Origin: Gammaproteobacteria bacterium
Lineage (GTDB): Bacteria > Pseudomonadota > Gammaproteobacteria > Pseudomonadales > UBA5518
Length of the DNA stretch: 64,000 nucleotides
NCBI GenBank assembly: GCA_016718385.1
Contig: JADKDK010000001.1
Location: forward strand, 868,001 to 932,000
Direction of reading: 5' to 3'
Below are positions 38,217-46,646 of this stretch, piece after piece. How positions within the stretch are numbered: position 1 is the stretch's first letter; the number at the start of each line of letters is the position of its first letter. The notes under the pieces are model-generated. The model was given only the letters and a program-made list of their open reading frames with translations. It was not told the origin of the DNA and made no database searches. A program made the translations under genes and the position numbers.

Positions 38217-40756
38217 AGGTGCGATGGATTGTTACGGCGTTGCCGGTGGTGGCGCTTGGCGTCGCGTTGTGGCTGGTGCATCGGGAACTGCAGGATTACA
38301 GCCTGGCCCAGCTGATCGACCTCGTGTTCGGCTTTTCCCCGGGGGTGCTGCTGGCGGCACTCGGTCTCACCCTGGTCGGCTACCTGGTGCTCGCCGCCTA
38401 CGACGGAATCGCGCTGCATCATGTGAAGCGCGATTTGCCGTGGTGGCAGGTCCTGCTGGCGGGCTTCAGCAGCTTTGCCGTGAGCAACACCGTCGGGCAT
38501 GCGCTGGTCTCGGGTGGCTCGCTGCGCTATCGCTTCTATTCGGGCTGGGGGGTCGGCAGCCTGGAGATCGCCCAGATCATCCTGCTCAGCACCGTCACCT
38601 ATTTTCTCGCCAACGGCACCCTGCTGGCCGCAAGCTACCTGCTCACGCCGTCGGAGTATTTCGACGACCGACACCTCGCGGGCGGTTACCTCCACCTGGT
38701 GATGTGGGCTGTCATTGCCATGCTGCTCGGGTACTGGGCACTGGTGCTCGGAGGCAAGCGCGCGTTCCGTTGGCGCGAGCACACGATTGCGCTGCCGGGC
38801 CCGAAAATCACGCTGCTGCAATCCCTCGTGGGCGGCGCGGACCTGCTGCTGGCCGCGGCCGTGCTCTACGTGCTGCTGCGCCAGCACATGGAGCTCTCCT
38901 TCGGGATCTTCCTCAACGCCTACCTGCTGGCGCAGGTGGTCGGGTTGTTCAGCCAGTCGCCCGGCGGCATCGGCGTTTTCGAGGGGGTATTCCTCTATCT
39001 GCTGACCGGCAGCAATCCCTCGGTCCACGTGCTGGCGGCGCTGCTGGTCTACCGCCTGATCTACTTCTTCCTGCCGTTGCTGATCGCCGGCGTGCTGATC
39101 CTCGTTTACGAACTGTGGGAGCAGGAGGCGCTGCGCAAGCGCGTGATCGCGCCCTGGCTGGCGATCCGGCCGCTGCTGCCCATGGTCTTTTCCCTGCTGA
39201 TGCTGGCAGGTGGCGCCATGCTGCTGATCTCGGGCGCGATACCGGCGCAGGACGATCGCCTCGACTGGCTGGGTGACATGCTGCCGGTCGGCCTGATCGA
39301 GGCGTCCCACCTGGTTGCCAGCATGACCGGGCTGCTGCTGGTGGTGCTGGCGCGGGCGGTCCGCCTGAAGTTGCGCGCCGCGTATTTCGCCGCGATGGCA
39401 TTGCTCGCGGTGGGCATTGCCGCATCCCTGCTGAAAGGCGCCGATTTCGAGGAGGCAGCCGTCCTGTCGGTCCTGCTGCTGTTGCTGATTCCGGCGAAGG
39501 CAGCTTTCTACCGGCCTTCGCGCCTGGATCGGGTGGACCTGACGCCGCAGTGGGCGCTGGTCGTCGCCGCGATTCTTGGCGTGGCGGTCTGGCTCGGCCT
39601 GTATGCCTACCGCGAGGTCGAGTATTCCCACGCGCTGTGGTGGACCTTCGACCTGCACGGCGATGCGCAACGCTTCCTGCGCTCCACACTCGTCCTGGTT
39701 ATCGCGGCTCTGGTGGTGCTCGTGTTCTTCTTCCTGCGCCGCAGCCGCTACGTGCCGCACCTGCCGGATGCCGCGCAGATGCAGCTCGCGACAGCACTGG
39801 TTCGCCAGAGCTCGTACTCGAACCATTTTCTCGCCCTGACGGGGGACAAGTGCTTTTTCTGGAACGAGGGTCGCACCGCGTTCGTCACCTACGTCACCAC
39901 GCGCCGCTACTGGATCGCCATCGACGATCCTTGCGGGAGTCCGGAATTACTCGACGAACTGCTCTGGCAGTTTCGCGAGGCGGCGGACCGATTCGGCGCC
40001 AGGCTGGTGTTCTACCGCGTGCGGCCCGAACTTCTGCCGCTCTATCTGGATCTGGGGCTCAGCCTGGTAAAGCTCGGCGAAGAGGCGGTCACCGATCTTG
40101 CCGGCTTCGGGCTGAGCGGCAAGCACCGCGCCGCGTTGCGTTATGCGCACAACAAGCTGCAGAAGGAGGGCTGCGCGTTCCGCGTGCTCTCTGGCGATGC
40201 AGTCGCCGCGGCGATGGACGAGCTGGAAGCGGTTTCCAACGACTGGCTGCGGGCCAAGAACACGCGCGAGAAGGGCATATCGCTTGGGTTTTTCGACCGG
40301 GACTACCTGCTGCGCAGCGATGTGGCGGTGGTAACGCAGGCCGCTCGCATCGTCGCCTTTGCCAATCTGTGGCTTCCCGATAACCGTAGGGAGCTGTCGA
40401 TCGACCTGATGCGCTATGCCAGTGGTGCGCCCAAGGGCGTGATGGAATATCTCACGATCTGCCTGATGCTGTGGGCGCAGGAGCAGGGATACCAGCGCTT
40501 CAACCTCGGCATGGCGCCGTTGTCCGGCCTGGAGCAGCACGCGCTGGCGCCGCTGTGGCACAAGGTGGGCAATTCCGTGTTTCGCTATGGCAACGAGTTC
40601 TACAATTTCCAGGGGCTGCGGGCCTACAAGGACAAGTTCGACCCGCAGTGGTCGCCGCGTTATCTGGCCGTGCCATCGACGCTCGATGTGCCGGCCGTGT
40701 TGCTGCAGGTCTCGACCCTGATTGCCGGCGGCCTGCGCGGGATCTTCGGCAAATGA
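38213..40756 (+). CDS. mprF: MprF: aminoacyl-phosphatidylglycerol synthase/flippase
   Basis: This 847-residue protein has a multi-helix N-terminal flippase part (about 13-14 membrane segments to residue 510) and a C-terminal DUF2156 acyl-CoA-N-acyltransferase-fold domain. The domain includes LTGDKCFFWNEGRTAFVTYV, FYRVRPELLPLYLDLGLS, GKHRAALRYAHNKLQKEG and the ending QGLRAYKDKFDPQWSPRY. It transfers Lys or Ala from aminoacyl-tRNA to phosphatidylglycerol and moves the lipid outward, lowering cell-surface charge. The TTG at 38213 overlaps the channel stop; GTG at 38219 is the alternative. Its TGA overlaps the next ATG (ATGA). Confidence 0.93.
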   Translation: MKVRWIVTALPVVALGVALWLVHRELQDYSLAQLIDLVFGFSPGVLLAALGLTLVGYLVLAAYDGIALHHVKRDLPWWQVLLAGFSSFAVSNTVGHALVSGGSLRYRFYSGWGVGSLEIAQIILLSTVTYFLANGTLLAASYLLTPSEYFDDRHLAGGYLHLVMWAVIAMLLGYWALVLGGKRAFRWREHTIALPGPKITLLQSLVGGADLLLAAAVLYVLLRQHMELSFGIFLNAYLLAQVVGLFSQSPGGIGVFEGVFLYLLTGSNPSVHVLAALLVYRLIYFFLPLLIAGVLILVYELWEQEALRKRVIAPWLAIRPLLPMVFSLLMLAGGAMLLISGAIPAQDDRLDWLGDMLPVGLIEASHLVASMTGLLLVVLARAVRLKLRAAYFAAMALLAVGIAASLLKGADFEEAAVLSVLLLLLIPAKAAFYRPSRLDRVDLTPQWALVVAAILGVAVWLGLYAYREVEYSHALWWTFDLHGDAQRFLRSTLVLVIAALVVLVFFFLRRSRYVPHLPDAAQMQLATALVRQSSYSNHFLALTGDKCFFWNEGRTAFVTYVTTRRYWIAIDDPCGSPELLDELLWQFREAADRFGARLVFYRVRPELLPLYLDLGLSLVKLGEEAVTDLAGFGLSGKHRAALRYAHNKLQKEGCAFRVLSGDAVAAAMDELEAVSNDWLRAKNTREKGISLGFFDRDYLLRSDVAVVTQAARIVAFANLWLPDNRRELSIDLMRYASGAPKGVMEYLTICLMLWAQEQGYQRFNLGMAPLSGLEQHALAPLWHKVGNSVFRYGNEFYNFQGLRAYKDKFDPQWSPRYLAVPSTLDVPAVLLQVSTLIAGGLRGIFGK

Positions 40757-42057
40757 CGCGGGCTCTGGTCGTGTTGCTGCTGGCGGTTCTTGGCGGCGGC
40801 GCTATCGGGTGGCTGTGGACCGCCCGGCCCCAGACGCTGAGCTTTGCCGAGCTCGGCGAGACCGCGCTGTGGCGCGGCGGGGACAAGGCGCTGGTGGTGG
40901 TGCTTGCCGATCCAGGGCAGCGCATGCGTACGACGCTGATCGCGCGCGCACTGTCGCTGCGCGGCTACGCGGTGGCCGTCGTCGACCTCGACCGCTACTT
41001 CGCCGCGGTGGCGGCACAGGCACCCGAGTGTTTCGACGCGACGATGCTGCTGGATGTCTACGCCCAGCAGGCGCAGCAGGAACTGCGTTTCGATCACTTC
41101 CGCAAGCCCCTGCTGATTGGGGTGGGTCGGGGGGCGGCGTATCTGAAGGTCCTGCTGTCGCAGGCTCCTGCGGGCGTCTTTGCCGCGGGCACCAGCCTCG
41201 ATGCGGCATCGTGGGTGGCGTTGCCGGCGCGCCCGTGCGGCGTGGATGTGCCCTGGCGTGGCGCAGCGCTACCCGTGCCGAGCGAAGCCTTCATGCCGGC
41301 TGCCACACCGTGGGCCGACACCCGGGCCGGCGCGTTCTGGTGGTCATTGCTGTTCGATCCGGGATTCCTGCATGCCCGGGGAGACCGGGCGGATTCGCAG
41401 GCTCCCGGCGATCTGCCGCTGATCGAGTTGTCGCAGCCCGAGGAAGGCGGGCCGGTGCTGGCCATCGTGATTTCCGGCGACGGGGGCTGGGCGAACATCG
41501 ACAAGGACATCGGCAACGCGCTGGTCGAGGAGGGCGTGGCGGTCATCGGCTGGAACAGCCTGCGGTATTTCTGGAATGCGCGCACACCGGAGGTGATGTC
41601 GGCGGACTTGGCACGGGTCATGGAGCATTACCGCTCGGCCTGGCACAAGCCGCGCGTCCTGCTGGTGGGTTTTTCGCTGGGCGCCGACGTGTTGCCGTTC
41701 ATGGTGAGCCGCTTGCCGCCGGCGCTGCGCCAATCCTTGATCGGCATGGTGCTGCTCAGCCCGTCGCGGCGCGTGGATTTCCAGTTCCACATCGGCAACT
41801 GGCTGCACAGTGGCGGCGGCCGTTCGCACGATCTGGCCGCCGAAATCGCCGGTATCCAGGGCTTGCCGGTGCTGTGCATCTATGGCGAGGAAGACGGCGA
41901 GGGACTGTGCCCGACACTGAGGTCAGCGCCAGCCGCCACCGTCATCGGCCTGCCGGGGGACCACCATTTCGATGGCGATTACGCCACCGTCACGCGCCTG
42001 GTCCGGGAGCATTTCCTGTCCCCGCCGCGCGCAGCACAGCCGCTTCAGGGGCAGTGA
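40753..42057 (+). CDS. VirJ/AcvB-like periplasmic serine hydrolase
   Basis: This 434-residue exported protein (N-terminal helix ALVVLLLAVLGGGAIGW) has a C-terminal VirJ domain: AIVISGDGGWANIDK, NSLRYFWNARTPE, the nucleophile elbow GFSLGAD and PGDHHFDGDY with the catalytic His. Agrobacterium AcvB, of similar two-part architecture, hydrolyses lysyl-phosphatidylglycerol. The ATGA overlap with mprF supports the same role here: removing the amino acid that MprF adds, so that surface charge can be reset. Confidence 0.88.
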   Translation: MTRALVVLLLAVLGGGAIGWLWTARPQTLSFAELGETALWRGGDKALVVVLADPGQRMRTTLIARALSLRGYAVAVVDLDRYFAAVAAQAPECFDATMLLDVYAQQAQQELRFDHFRKPLLIGVGRGAAYLKVLLSQAPAGVFAAGTSLDAASWVALPARPCGVDVPWRGAALPVPSEAFMPAATPWADTRAGAFWWSLLFDPGFLHARGDRADSQAPGDLPLIELSQPEEGGPVLAIVISGDGGWANIDKDIGNALVEEGVAVIGWNSLRYFWNARTPEVMSADLARVMEHYRSAWHKPRVLLVGFSLGADVLPFMVSRLPPALRQSLIGMVLLSPSRRVDFQFHIGNWLHSGGGRSHDLAAEIAGIQGLPVLCIYGEEDGEGLCPTLRSAPAATVIGLPGDHHFDGDYATVTRLVREHFLSPPRAAQPLQGQ

Positions 42058-42169
42058 AGCGGTCGTACCGGATTGCCCGTTTGCCTTCGTATCGACGATC
42101 GCGCGATGATTCCCCGCCGCACCGGCGCCGCTGGTTGCCAGACCGGAGGAATTCCCTGGAGGCCGTTCC

Positions 42170-43540
42170 GTGTCCGCACTGCTCACCGAGAACGACGTAT
42201 TCCCCTGGGCCGAGCGCGTGCTGCAGGGGCGCATTACCGCGAGCACCCGCCAGGGCGGGCGTGAGGCCGGCGGCCGTCCGGGCTGGTTCGTCGACGTCGC
42301 TGGCGGCGGCACGAGCGCGAAGTACTACATCCGCGGCGGCCGCGGCGGCGACTTCGGTTACATCCAGGAGTACGGGCTGCAGCGCGAGGTGCGGCTGCTG
42401 AAGCTGCTGCGCGATGAAGGCATCCCGGTGCCCGAGGTGATTGCGAGCAGCGACGAGCCGAACGCGGCGATCCTCGGCTTCGTCGAGGGCGTCAACGATT
42501 TCACCCGGATCGCAAGCGCCGCCGAGCGCGACGCCGTGGCGCGCGACTTCGCGCGCGTGATGGCCCGGTGGCACGCGATCCCGGCGGGCAAGTTCGCCGA
42601 GATCGGGCTGGCCGTGCCGGTCAACGCCGAGCAGCTGGTGGGCAATGACCTGTCGGTCTGGGAGCGCGGGCATTTTCCGCTGCTCAGCGAGCCAGTGCCG
42701 CTGGTGACCTTCGCCTGCCAGTGGCTCAGGCGCAATCTGCCGCCGATGCCGGACAAGCTGGTGCTGGTGCAGGGCGACACCGGCCCCGGGCAGTTCCTGT
42801 TCCGTGACGGGCGCGTGCAGGCCGTGGTGGACTGGGAGCTCGGTGCGCTCGGCGACCCGATGCGCGAACTCGCGCACATCCGCACGCGCGATGTCTGGTA
42901 TCCCACGGGCAACCTGCCGGACTGGTTCCGTTACTACAGCGAGTTCAGTGGCACGCCGCTCGATGACGACAGGATCCGTTACTACAGCGTGATCGGCATG
43001 CTCACCACGGCACTGGCGCTCGCGCCCGTGGTGCAGAAGCTGAATCCGCGCGATGAGCATGCCGAGTGGCTCGCGCAGGACGTGTGGTCCAAGTGCGCCA
43101 CCGCCGAGGCGATTGCCGAGGCCATGGGCATCACGCTCGAGGACGTCGCGCTGCCCGCGCCCGCACGGCCCTACGTGTCGGCGCTCTTCGACACGCTCCG
43201 GGAGAATCTCGAACAGGAGCAGCTTCCGCACATCGAGGATTCCTTTCGCCGCCATCGCCTGCAAATGGATCTGCGCCTGCTGGCGCGGCTGCGCAACCAG
43301 GCCGAGATCGGGCCCGAGATCGAGGCGATGGAGCTTGCGGACATGCAGGCACTGCTCGGCAGGCGCCCGCGCAGCGTGACCGAGGGCCAGCGCAGCATCG
43401 ACGCGCTGGTGCGCGTCGCGGAGCCCGGGCGCGACGAGGAATTCGTGCGCTACTTCCATCGCCATGCGCGACGCGAAGAGGCGCTGATGCGTGGCGGCAT
43501 GGGCCGGGCGGCGAATGCGCGGGCCGCGGCAATCCGCTAG
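42170..43540 (+). CDS. APH-family phosphotransferase
   Basis: This 456-residue aminoglycoside-phosphotransferase-fold protein has the catalytic loop LVQGDTGPGQFLF, in which Gln replaces the usual His of HGD, and the Mg2+-binding VVDWELGALGDPMRELAH. The roughly 150-residue C-terminal extension is helical. Proteins of this type are often encoded with acyl-CoA dehydrogenases and may phosphorylate small hydroxylated compounds. The GTG start lies 6 nt after CTGGAGG. Substrate unknown. Confidence 0.83.
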   Translation: MSALLTENDVFPWAERVLQGRITASTRQGGREAGGRPGWFVDVAGGGTSAKYYIRGGRGGDFGYIQEYGLQREVRLLKLLRDEGIPVPEVIASSDEPNAAILGFVEGVNDFTRIASAAERDAVARDFARVMARWHAIPAGKFAEIGLAVPVNAEQLVGNDLSVWERGHFPLLSEPVPLVTFACQWLRRNLPPMPDKLVLVQGDTGPGQFLFRDGRVQAVVDWELGALGDPMRELAHIRTRDVWYPTGNLPDWFRYYSEFSGTPLDDDRIRYYSVIGMLTTALALAPVVQKLNPRDEHAEWLAQDVWSKCATAEAIAEAMGITLEDVALPAPARPYVSALFDTLRENLEQEQLPHIEDSFRRHRLQMDLRLLARLRNQAEIGPEIEAMELADMQALLGRRPRSVTEGQRSIDALVRVAEPGRDEEFVRYFHRHARREEALMRGGMGRAANARAAAIR

Positions 43541-43631
43541 CGCGAGCGCGGATGCCGGGCAATCGTCACGACCGGATCTGCGCGTGCGCGCTGCGGATCG
43601 GTTCCACGCCAACGCACGGGAGGAAATGACC

Positions 43632-43895
43632 ATGGAAAGTCCTGTTCATGCCCTGGGCGACCTGTTCCGCCAGCTGGGCCTGCCCGATGACGCCGCCAGC
43701 ATCGAGCAATTCATCGCCAGCCACCGGCCGCTGGCGCCGCATGTCCCGTTGGCGGAAGCGTGTTGCTGGAGCGCCTCGCAGGCGCAGTTCCTGCGCGAGC
43801 AGATCGCCGACGACGCCGACTGGGCGGAAGTCGTCGATAGCCTCAACGCGCGGCTGCGCGGCGCACCGGACGGCCGAAATCCGGGTCGTTGCTGA
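43632..43895 (+). CDS. DUF2789 family protein
   Basis: This 87-residue protein matches DUF2789: VHALGDLFRQLGLPDDAAS, then IEQFIASHRPL, WSASQAQFLREQI and DADWAEVVDSLNARLR. GGGAGGA lies 7 nt before the ATG at 43632; the ATG at 43626 is too close to it. The family is small, found in gammaproteobacteria and of unknown function. Its last 53 nt overlap the convergent multicopper oxidase tail. Confidence 0.85.
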   Translation: MESPVHALGDLFRQLGLPDDAASIEQFIASHRPLAPHVPLAEACCWSASQAQFLREQIADDADWAEVVDSLNARLRGAPDGRNPGRC

Positions 43896-45204
43896 CGCGC
43901 CGCGCCACGGTGCCCGGCGGATTGCGGTAGGGGCCGGGATCGCGGAAGTCGCCCGGCGCGAGCTCGTCGCGCACCTTCAGCACGGTGAACATGCCGCCCA
44001 TTTCCAGGTTTCCGAACGGTCCCTTGCCCATCATCATCGGCAGCGTGTTCTCGGGGCCCTGCATATGACCGGAGTCGGTGTGGTCCTGGTGCTCGCCCAT
44101 GCCCTTTTCACCCATCGCCATGTAGCCCGGCAGCAGCGCGCGGATGTCCTGTTCCACGCCGCGCTGGTCCACGCCGAGCGGGTTGGCGATGCCGTGCCCC
44201 ATCGCGTTCATCGTGTGGTGCGACTTGTGGCAGTGCAGCGCCCAGTCGCCCGCGATCGCGACGAACTCGATATCGCGCATCTGGCCGACGCCGACGAGTT
44301 CCGTCACCTCGGTGCGCCAGAGCGCTTGCGGCAGGCGCCCGCCGTCGCCGCCGGTGACGTGGAACTGCACGCCGTGCAGGTGGACCGGGTGCTCGTGCAT
44401 CGACAGGTTGCCGACGCGGATGCGCACGCGCTCGCCCGTGCGCGCGACCAGCGGCTCGATCGCGGGAAAGACCTTCGAGTTGAAGGTCCAGAGATCGAAC
44501 TCGGTCATGATCGAGGGGTCGGGACGCCAGGTGCCCGGGTGCAGCGCCCAGTTGTGCAGCAGGAAGCAGTAGTCGCGGTCGATCGGCGTGGGTTCGCCCT
44601 CCTGCGGGTGGATGATGAACAGGCCCATCATGCCCACCGCGAGCTGCACCATCTCGTCGGCGTGCGGGTGGTACATGTGCGTGCCGTGCTGGCGCAGCGT
44701 GAACTCGTAGACGAAGGTCTCGCCGGGCTGGATGTGCGGCTGGTTCAGGCCGCCCACGCCGTCCATGCCGCTCGGCAGGTACAGGCCGTGCCAGTGGATC
44801 GTGGTGTGCTCGGGCAGGCGGTTGGTCACGAAGATGCGCACGCGGTCGCCTTCCACGGCCTCGAGCGTCGGGCCCGGGGTGCTGCCGTTGTAGCCCCAGC
44901 ACTTCGCGACGCAGCCGGGGGCGAACTCGTGCTCCACTTCCTCGGCCACCAGGTGGAACTCCTTCACGCCGTCCTTCAGCGTGTACGGCAGGGTCCAGCC
45001 GTTCAGGGTGCGCACCTGCGTGTAGCTGGCGGCGGGCCGCGCGCTGGCGGTCGCGGCGGTCCCGGCTTGCGCGGAAGCCGTTGCGGCGGGCATGGCGTGG
45101 CCCTCGTGCGCGCCCTGGGCGCGGCTGCGTTGCGCGACGGTTGCGAGCAGTGTCGCGAGCGAGCCCAGGCCGATGCGCGACAGGATGTTGCGGCGGCTGA
45201 TCAT
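43843..45204 (-). CDS. Exported multicopper oxidase
   Basis: This 453-residue protein has a twin-arginine-like signal (SRRNILSRIGLGSLATLLA). The copper motifs are HWHGL and MYHPHADE in the first cupredoxin domain, HEHPVHLHG in the last, and HCHKSHHTMNAMG carrying the type 1/3 His-Cys-His ligands and axial Met. It probably oxidises Cu(I) to less toxic Cu(II) in the periplasm. A His/Met-rich stretch near the C-terminus (MAMGEKGMGEHQDHTDSGHM) may bind extra copper. It is the last gene of the copper operon; its ATG overlaps the TolC stop (ATGA). Confidence 0.9.
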   Translation of the reverse strand: MISRRNILSRIGLGSLATLLATVAQRSRAQGAHEGHAMPAATASAQAGTAATASARPAASYTQVRTLNGWTLPYTLKDGVKEFHLVAEEVEHEFAPGCVAKCWGYNGSTPGPTLEAVEGDRVRIFVTNRLPEHTTIHWHGLYLPSGMDGVGGLNQPHIQPGETFVYEFTLRQHGTHMYHPHADEMVQLAVGMMGLFIIHPQEGEPTPIDRDYCFLLHNWALHPGTWRPDPSIMTEFDLWTFNSKVFPAIEPLVARTGERVRIRVGNLSMHEHPVHLHGVQFHVTGGDGGRLPQALWRTEVTELVGVGQMRDIEFVAIAGDWALHCHKSHHTMNAMGHGIANPLGVDQRGVEQDIRALLPGYMAMGEKGMGEHQDHTDSGHMQGPENTLPMMMGKGPFGNLEMGGMFTVLKVRDELAPGDFRDPGPYRNPPGTVARRVSNDPDFGRPVRRAAAR

Positions 45205-46646
45205 GGCCGGTCTCCGTGGCTGGATTCGTGGCTGGCGTGGGGCAGCTCGCTTTTCGGCTGCATCAGCGTTTGCGCATCGAGCGCGGCCTCGCCCACGCGC
45301 GCGCTGCTCGGCAGCGCCGCGCCGACCGCGCGCCCGAGCTCCACGCGCGCCAGCCAGTAATCGCGTACCGCCTCGAGATAGCCCTGGTAGGCGCTGTATT
45401 CCTGCTGCTTCACGAACAACAGCTGGAACTGGTCGGCGAGCATGAAGTTCACCTCGCGCTGCGTGCGCGCGACGATCTCCTCGCGCAGCGGGATCAGTGA
45501 TTCGCGGTAGTGATCGGCGCGCGCCTTCGCGGCGGCGACCTCGGCGGCGCCGCGCTGCACGGCGTTGCCGATGTCGATCTCCAGCGCGCGCAGTTGCGCC
45601 TGCGCCCGTTGCAGGCTCGCCTGCGCGCGCGCCACGCGCCCGTGGCCGTGGTCGAAAAGCGGCAGCTCCAGTCCCAGCGTCGGTCCGGTGAGACGGGAGC
45701 GGTCGGTCTCGCGCTCGGTTGTCACGCCGAGCTCCACATCGCCCAGCAGCCGGAAGCTCTGCGTCACGCCGAGCGCGTCGGCGAGCAGCGCGACTTCGCG
45801 CCGCGCCGCCGCGAGGTCGAGGCGATTGGCATCGGCGTGTCGCAGGAGTTCGGCCACGGCGTCGTCCGCGGCGAGCGGGACGGGCAGGCGGTCCACGACG
45901 CGCCAGCGGTCCTCGGTCGGGGCCAGGCCCATCAGCCGGTTCAGCGCGCTGCGCGCGGCGTGGAGCTCGGCGCGCGCCTGCAGTACGTCGAGCTTTGCCT
46001 CCGAGGCGGCGGCCTGCTGCAGTGCCAGTTCGAGACGGCCGATATTGCCTGCCGCGTGGAACCGTGCCGCCAGTTCGGCCGAGACCGTCGCCGCCTGCGC
46101 CACCGCTTCGCGCATCGCGATCAGCTGCCAGCTGCCGACGACGCGCACGTGGGCGGCCTCGGTATCCGCCGCCAGCGCGAGCGCCTTCGCGCCGATCAGC
46201 TCCCTGGCGCGTGCGTACTCGCCATCGGCCAGGCGGCTGCGCGATCGCAGCAGCAGCACGTCGGTGAAGTCCTGGGCGAGGCCGAAGCCGATCTGGTTGG
46301 CCTCGCCGCCGGTATCGGGAAACAGCACTGAAGCGGACAACACCGGGTTGGCCATGCGTCCGGCCTCGTAGACGTCGGCCGCGGCGAAGCCCAGGCTGGC
46401 GTATTCGGCTTTCATGTCGGGGTTGTTCAGCAGCGCCAGGCGCACCGCGTCGGCCGCGCTCAGCGGCTGCTCGCGCAACCGCGCCAGCAGCGCGGCGAGG
46501 GTGTCGTCGCCGGCGGCGGGCGGTTGCCGGCCTCGCGCGGCCAGCAGCTCCGCCGTTGCGCTGCGCCCGTCATCCGTGGGCAGGGGCGCGCAGCCCGCCA
46601 GCATGGCGCCCAGCACCAGCACGGTGGTGGCGAGACGTCGACTCAT
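45201..46646 (-). CDS. TolC/CusC-like outer-membrane efflux lipoprotein
   Basis: This 481-residue outer-membrane factor has a lipobox ([13 protein letters not shown]) and the two outer-membrane-efflux repeats, recognisable by [39 protein letters not shown] and [22 protein letters not shown] (each split by variable helices). It would form the trimeric outer channel for copper export. No RND pump or adaptor is in this operon; the RND genes at 62.6 kb are 16 kb away. It overlaps copA and the oxidase gene by 4 nt each. Confidence 0.88.
   Translation of the reverse strand: MSRRLATTVLVLGAMLAGCAPLPTDDGRSATAELLAARGRQPPAAGDDTLAALLARLREQPLSAADAVRLALLNNPDMKAEYASLGFAAADVYEAGRMANPVLSASVLFPDTGGEANQIGFGLAQDFTDVLLLRSRSRLADGEYARARELIGAKALALAADTEAAHVRVVGSWQLIAMREAVAQAATVSAELAARFHAAGNIGRLELALQQAAASEAKLDVLQARAELHAARSALNRLMGLAPTEDRWRVVDRLPVPLAADDAVAELLRHADANRLDLAAARREVALLADALGVTQSFRLLGDVELGVTTERETDRSRLTGPTLGLELPLFDHGHGRVARAQASLQRAQAQLRALEIDIGNAVQRGAAEVAAAKARADHYRESLIPLREEIVARTQREVNFMLADQFQLLFVKQQEYSAYQGYLEAVRDYWLARVELGRAVGAALPSSARVGEAALDAQTLMQPKSELPHASHESSHGDRP

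Noticed and set aside
38156..39826. 556-codon minus-strand ORF across mprF
   Set aside because: Gln/Arg/His-rich shadow of leucine-rich membrane codons; no start context.
43843..45204. Copper nitrite reductase (NirK) for the multicopper oxidase
   Set aside because: The HCHKSHHTMNAM blue-copper/type 3 motif and its place in a copper operon fit a multicopper oxidase, and the nitrogen genes here are assimilatory.
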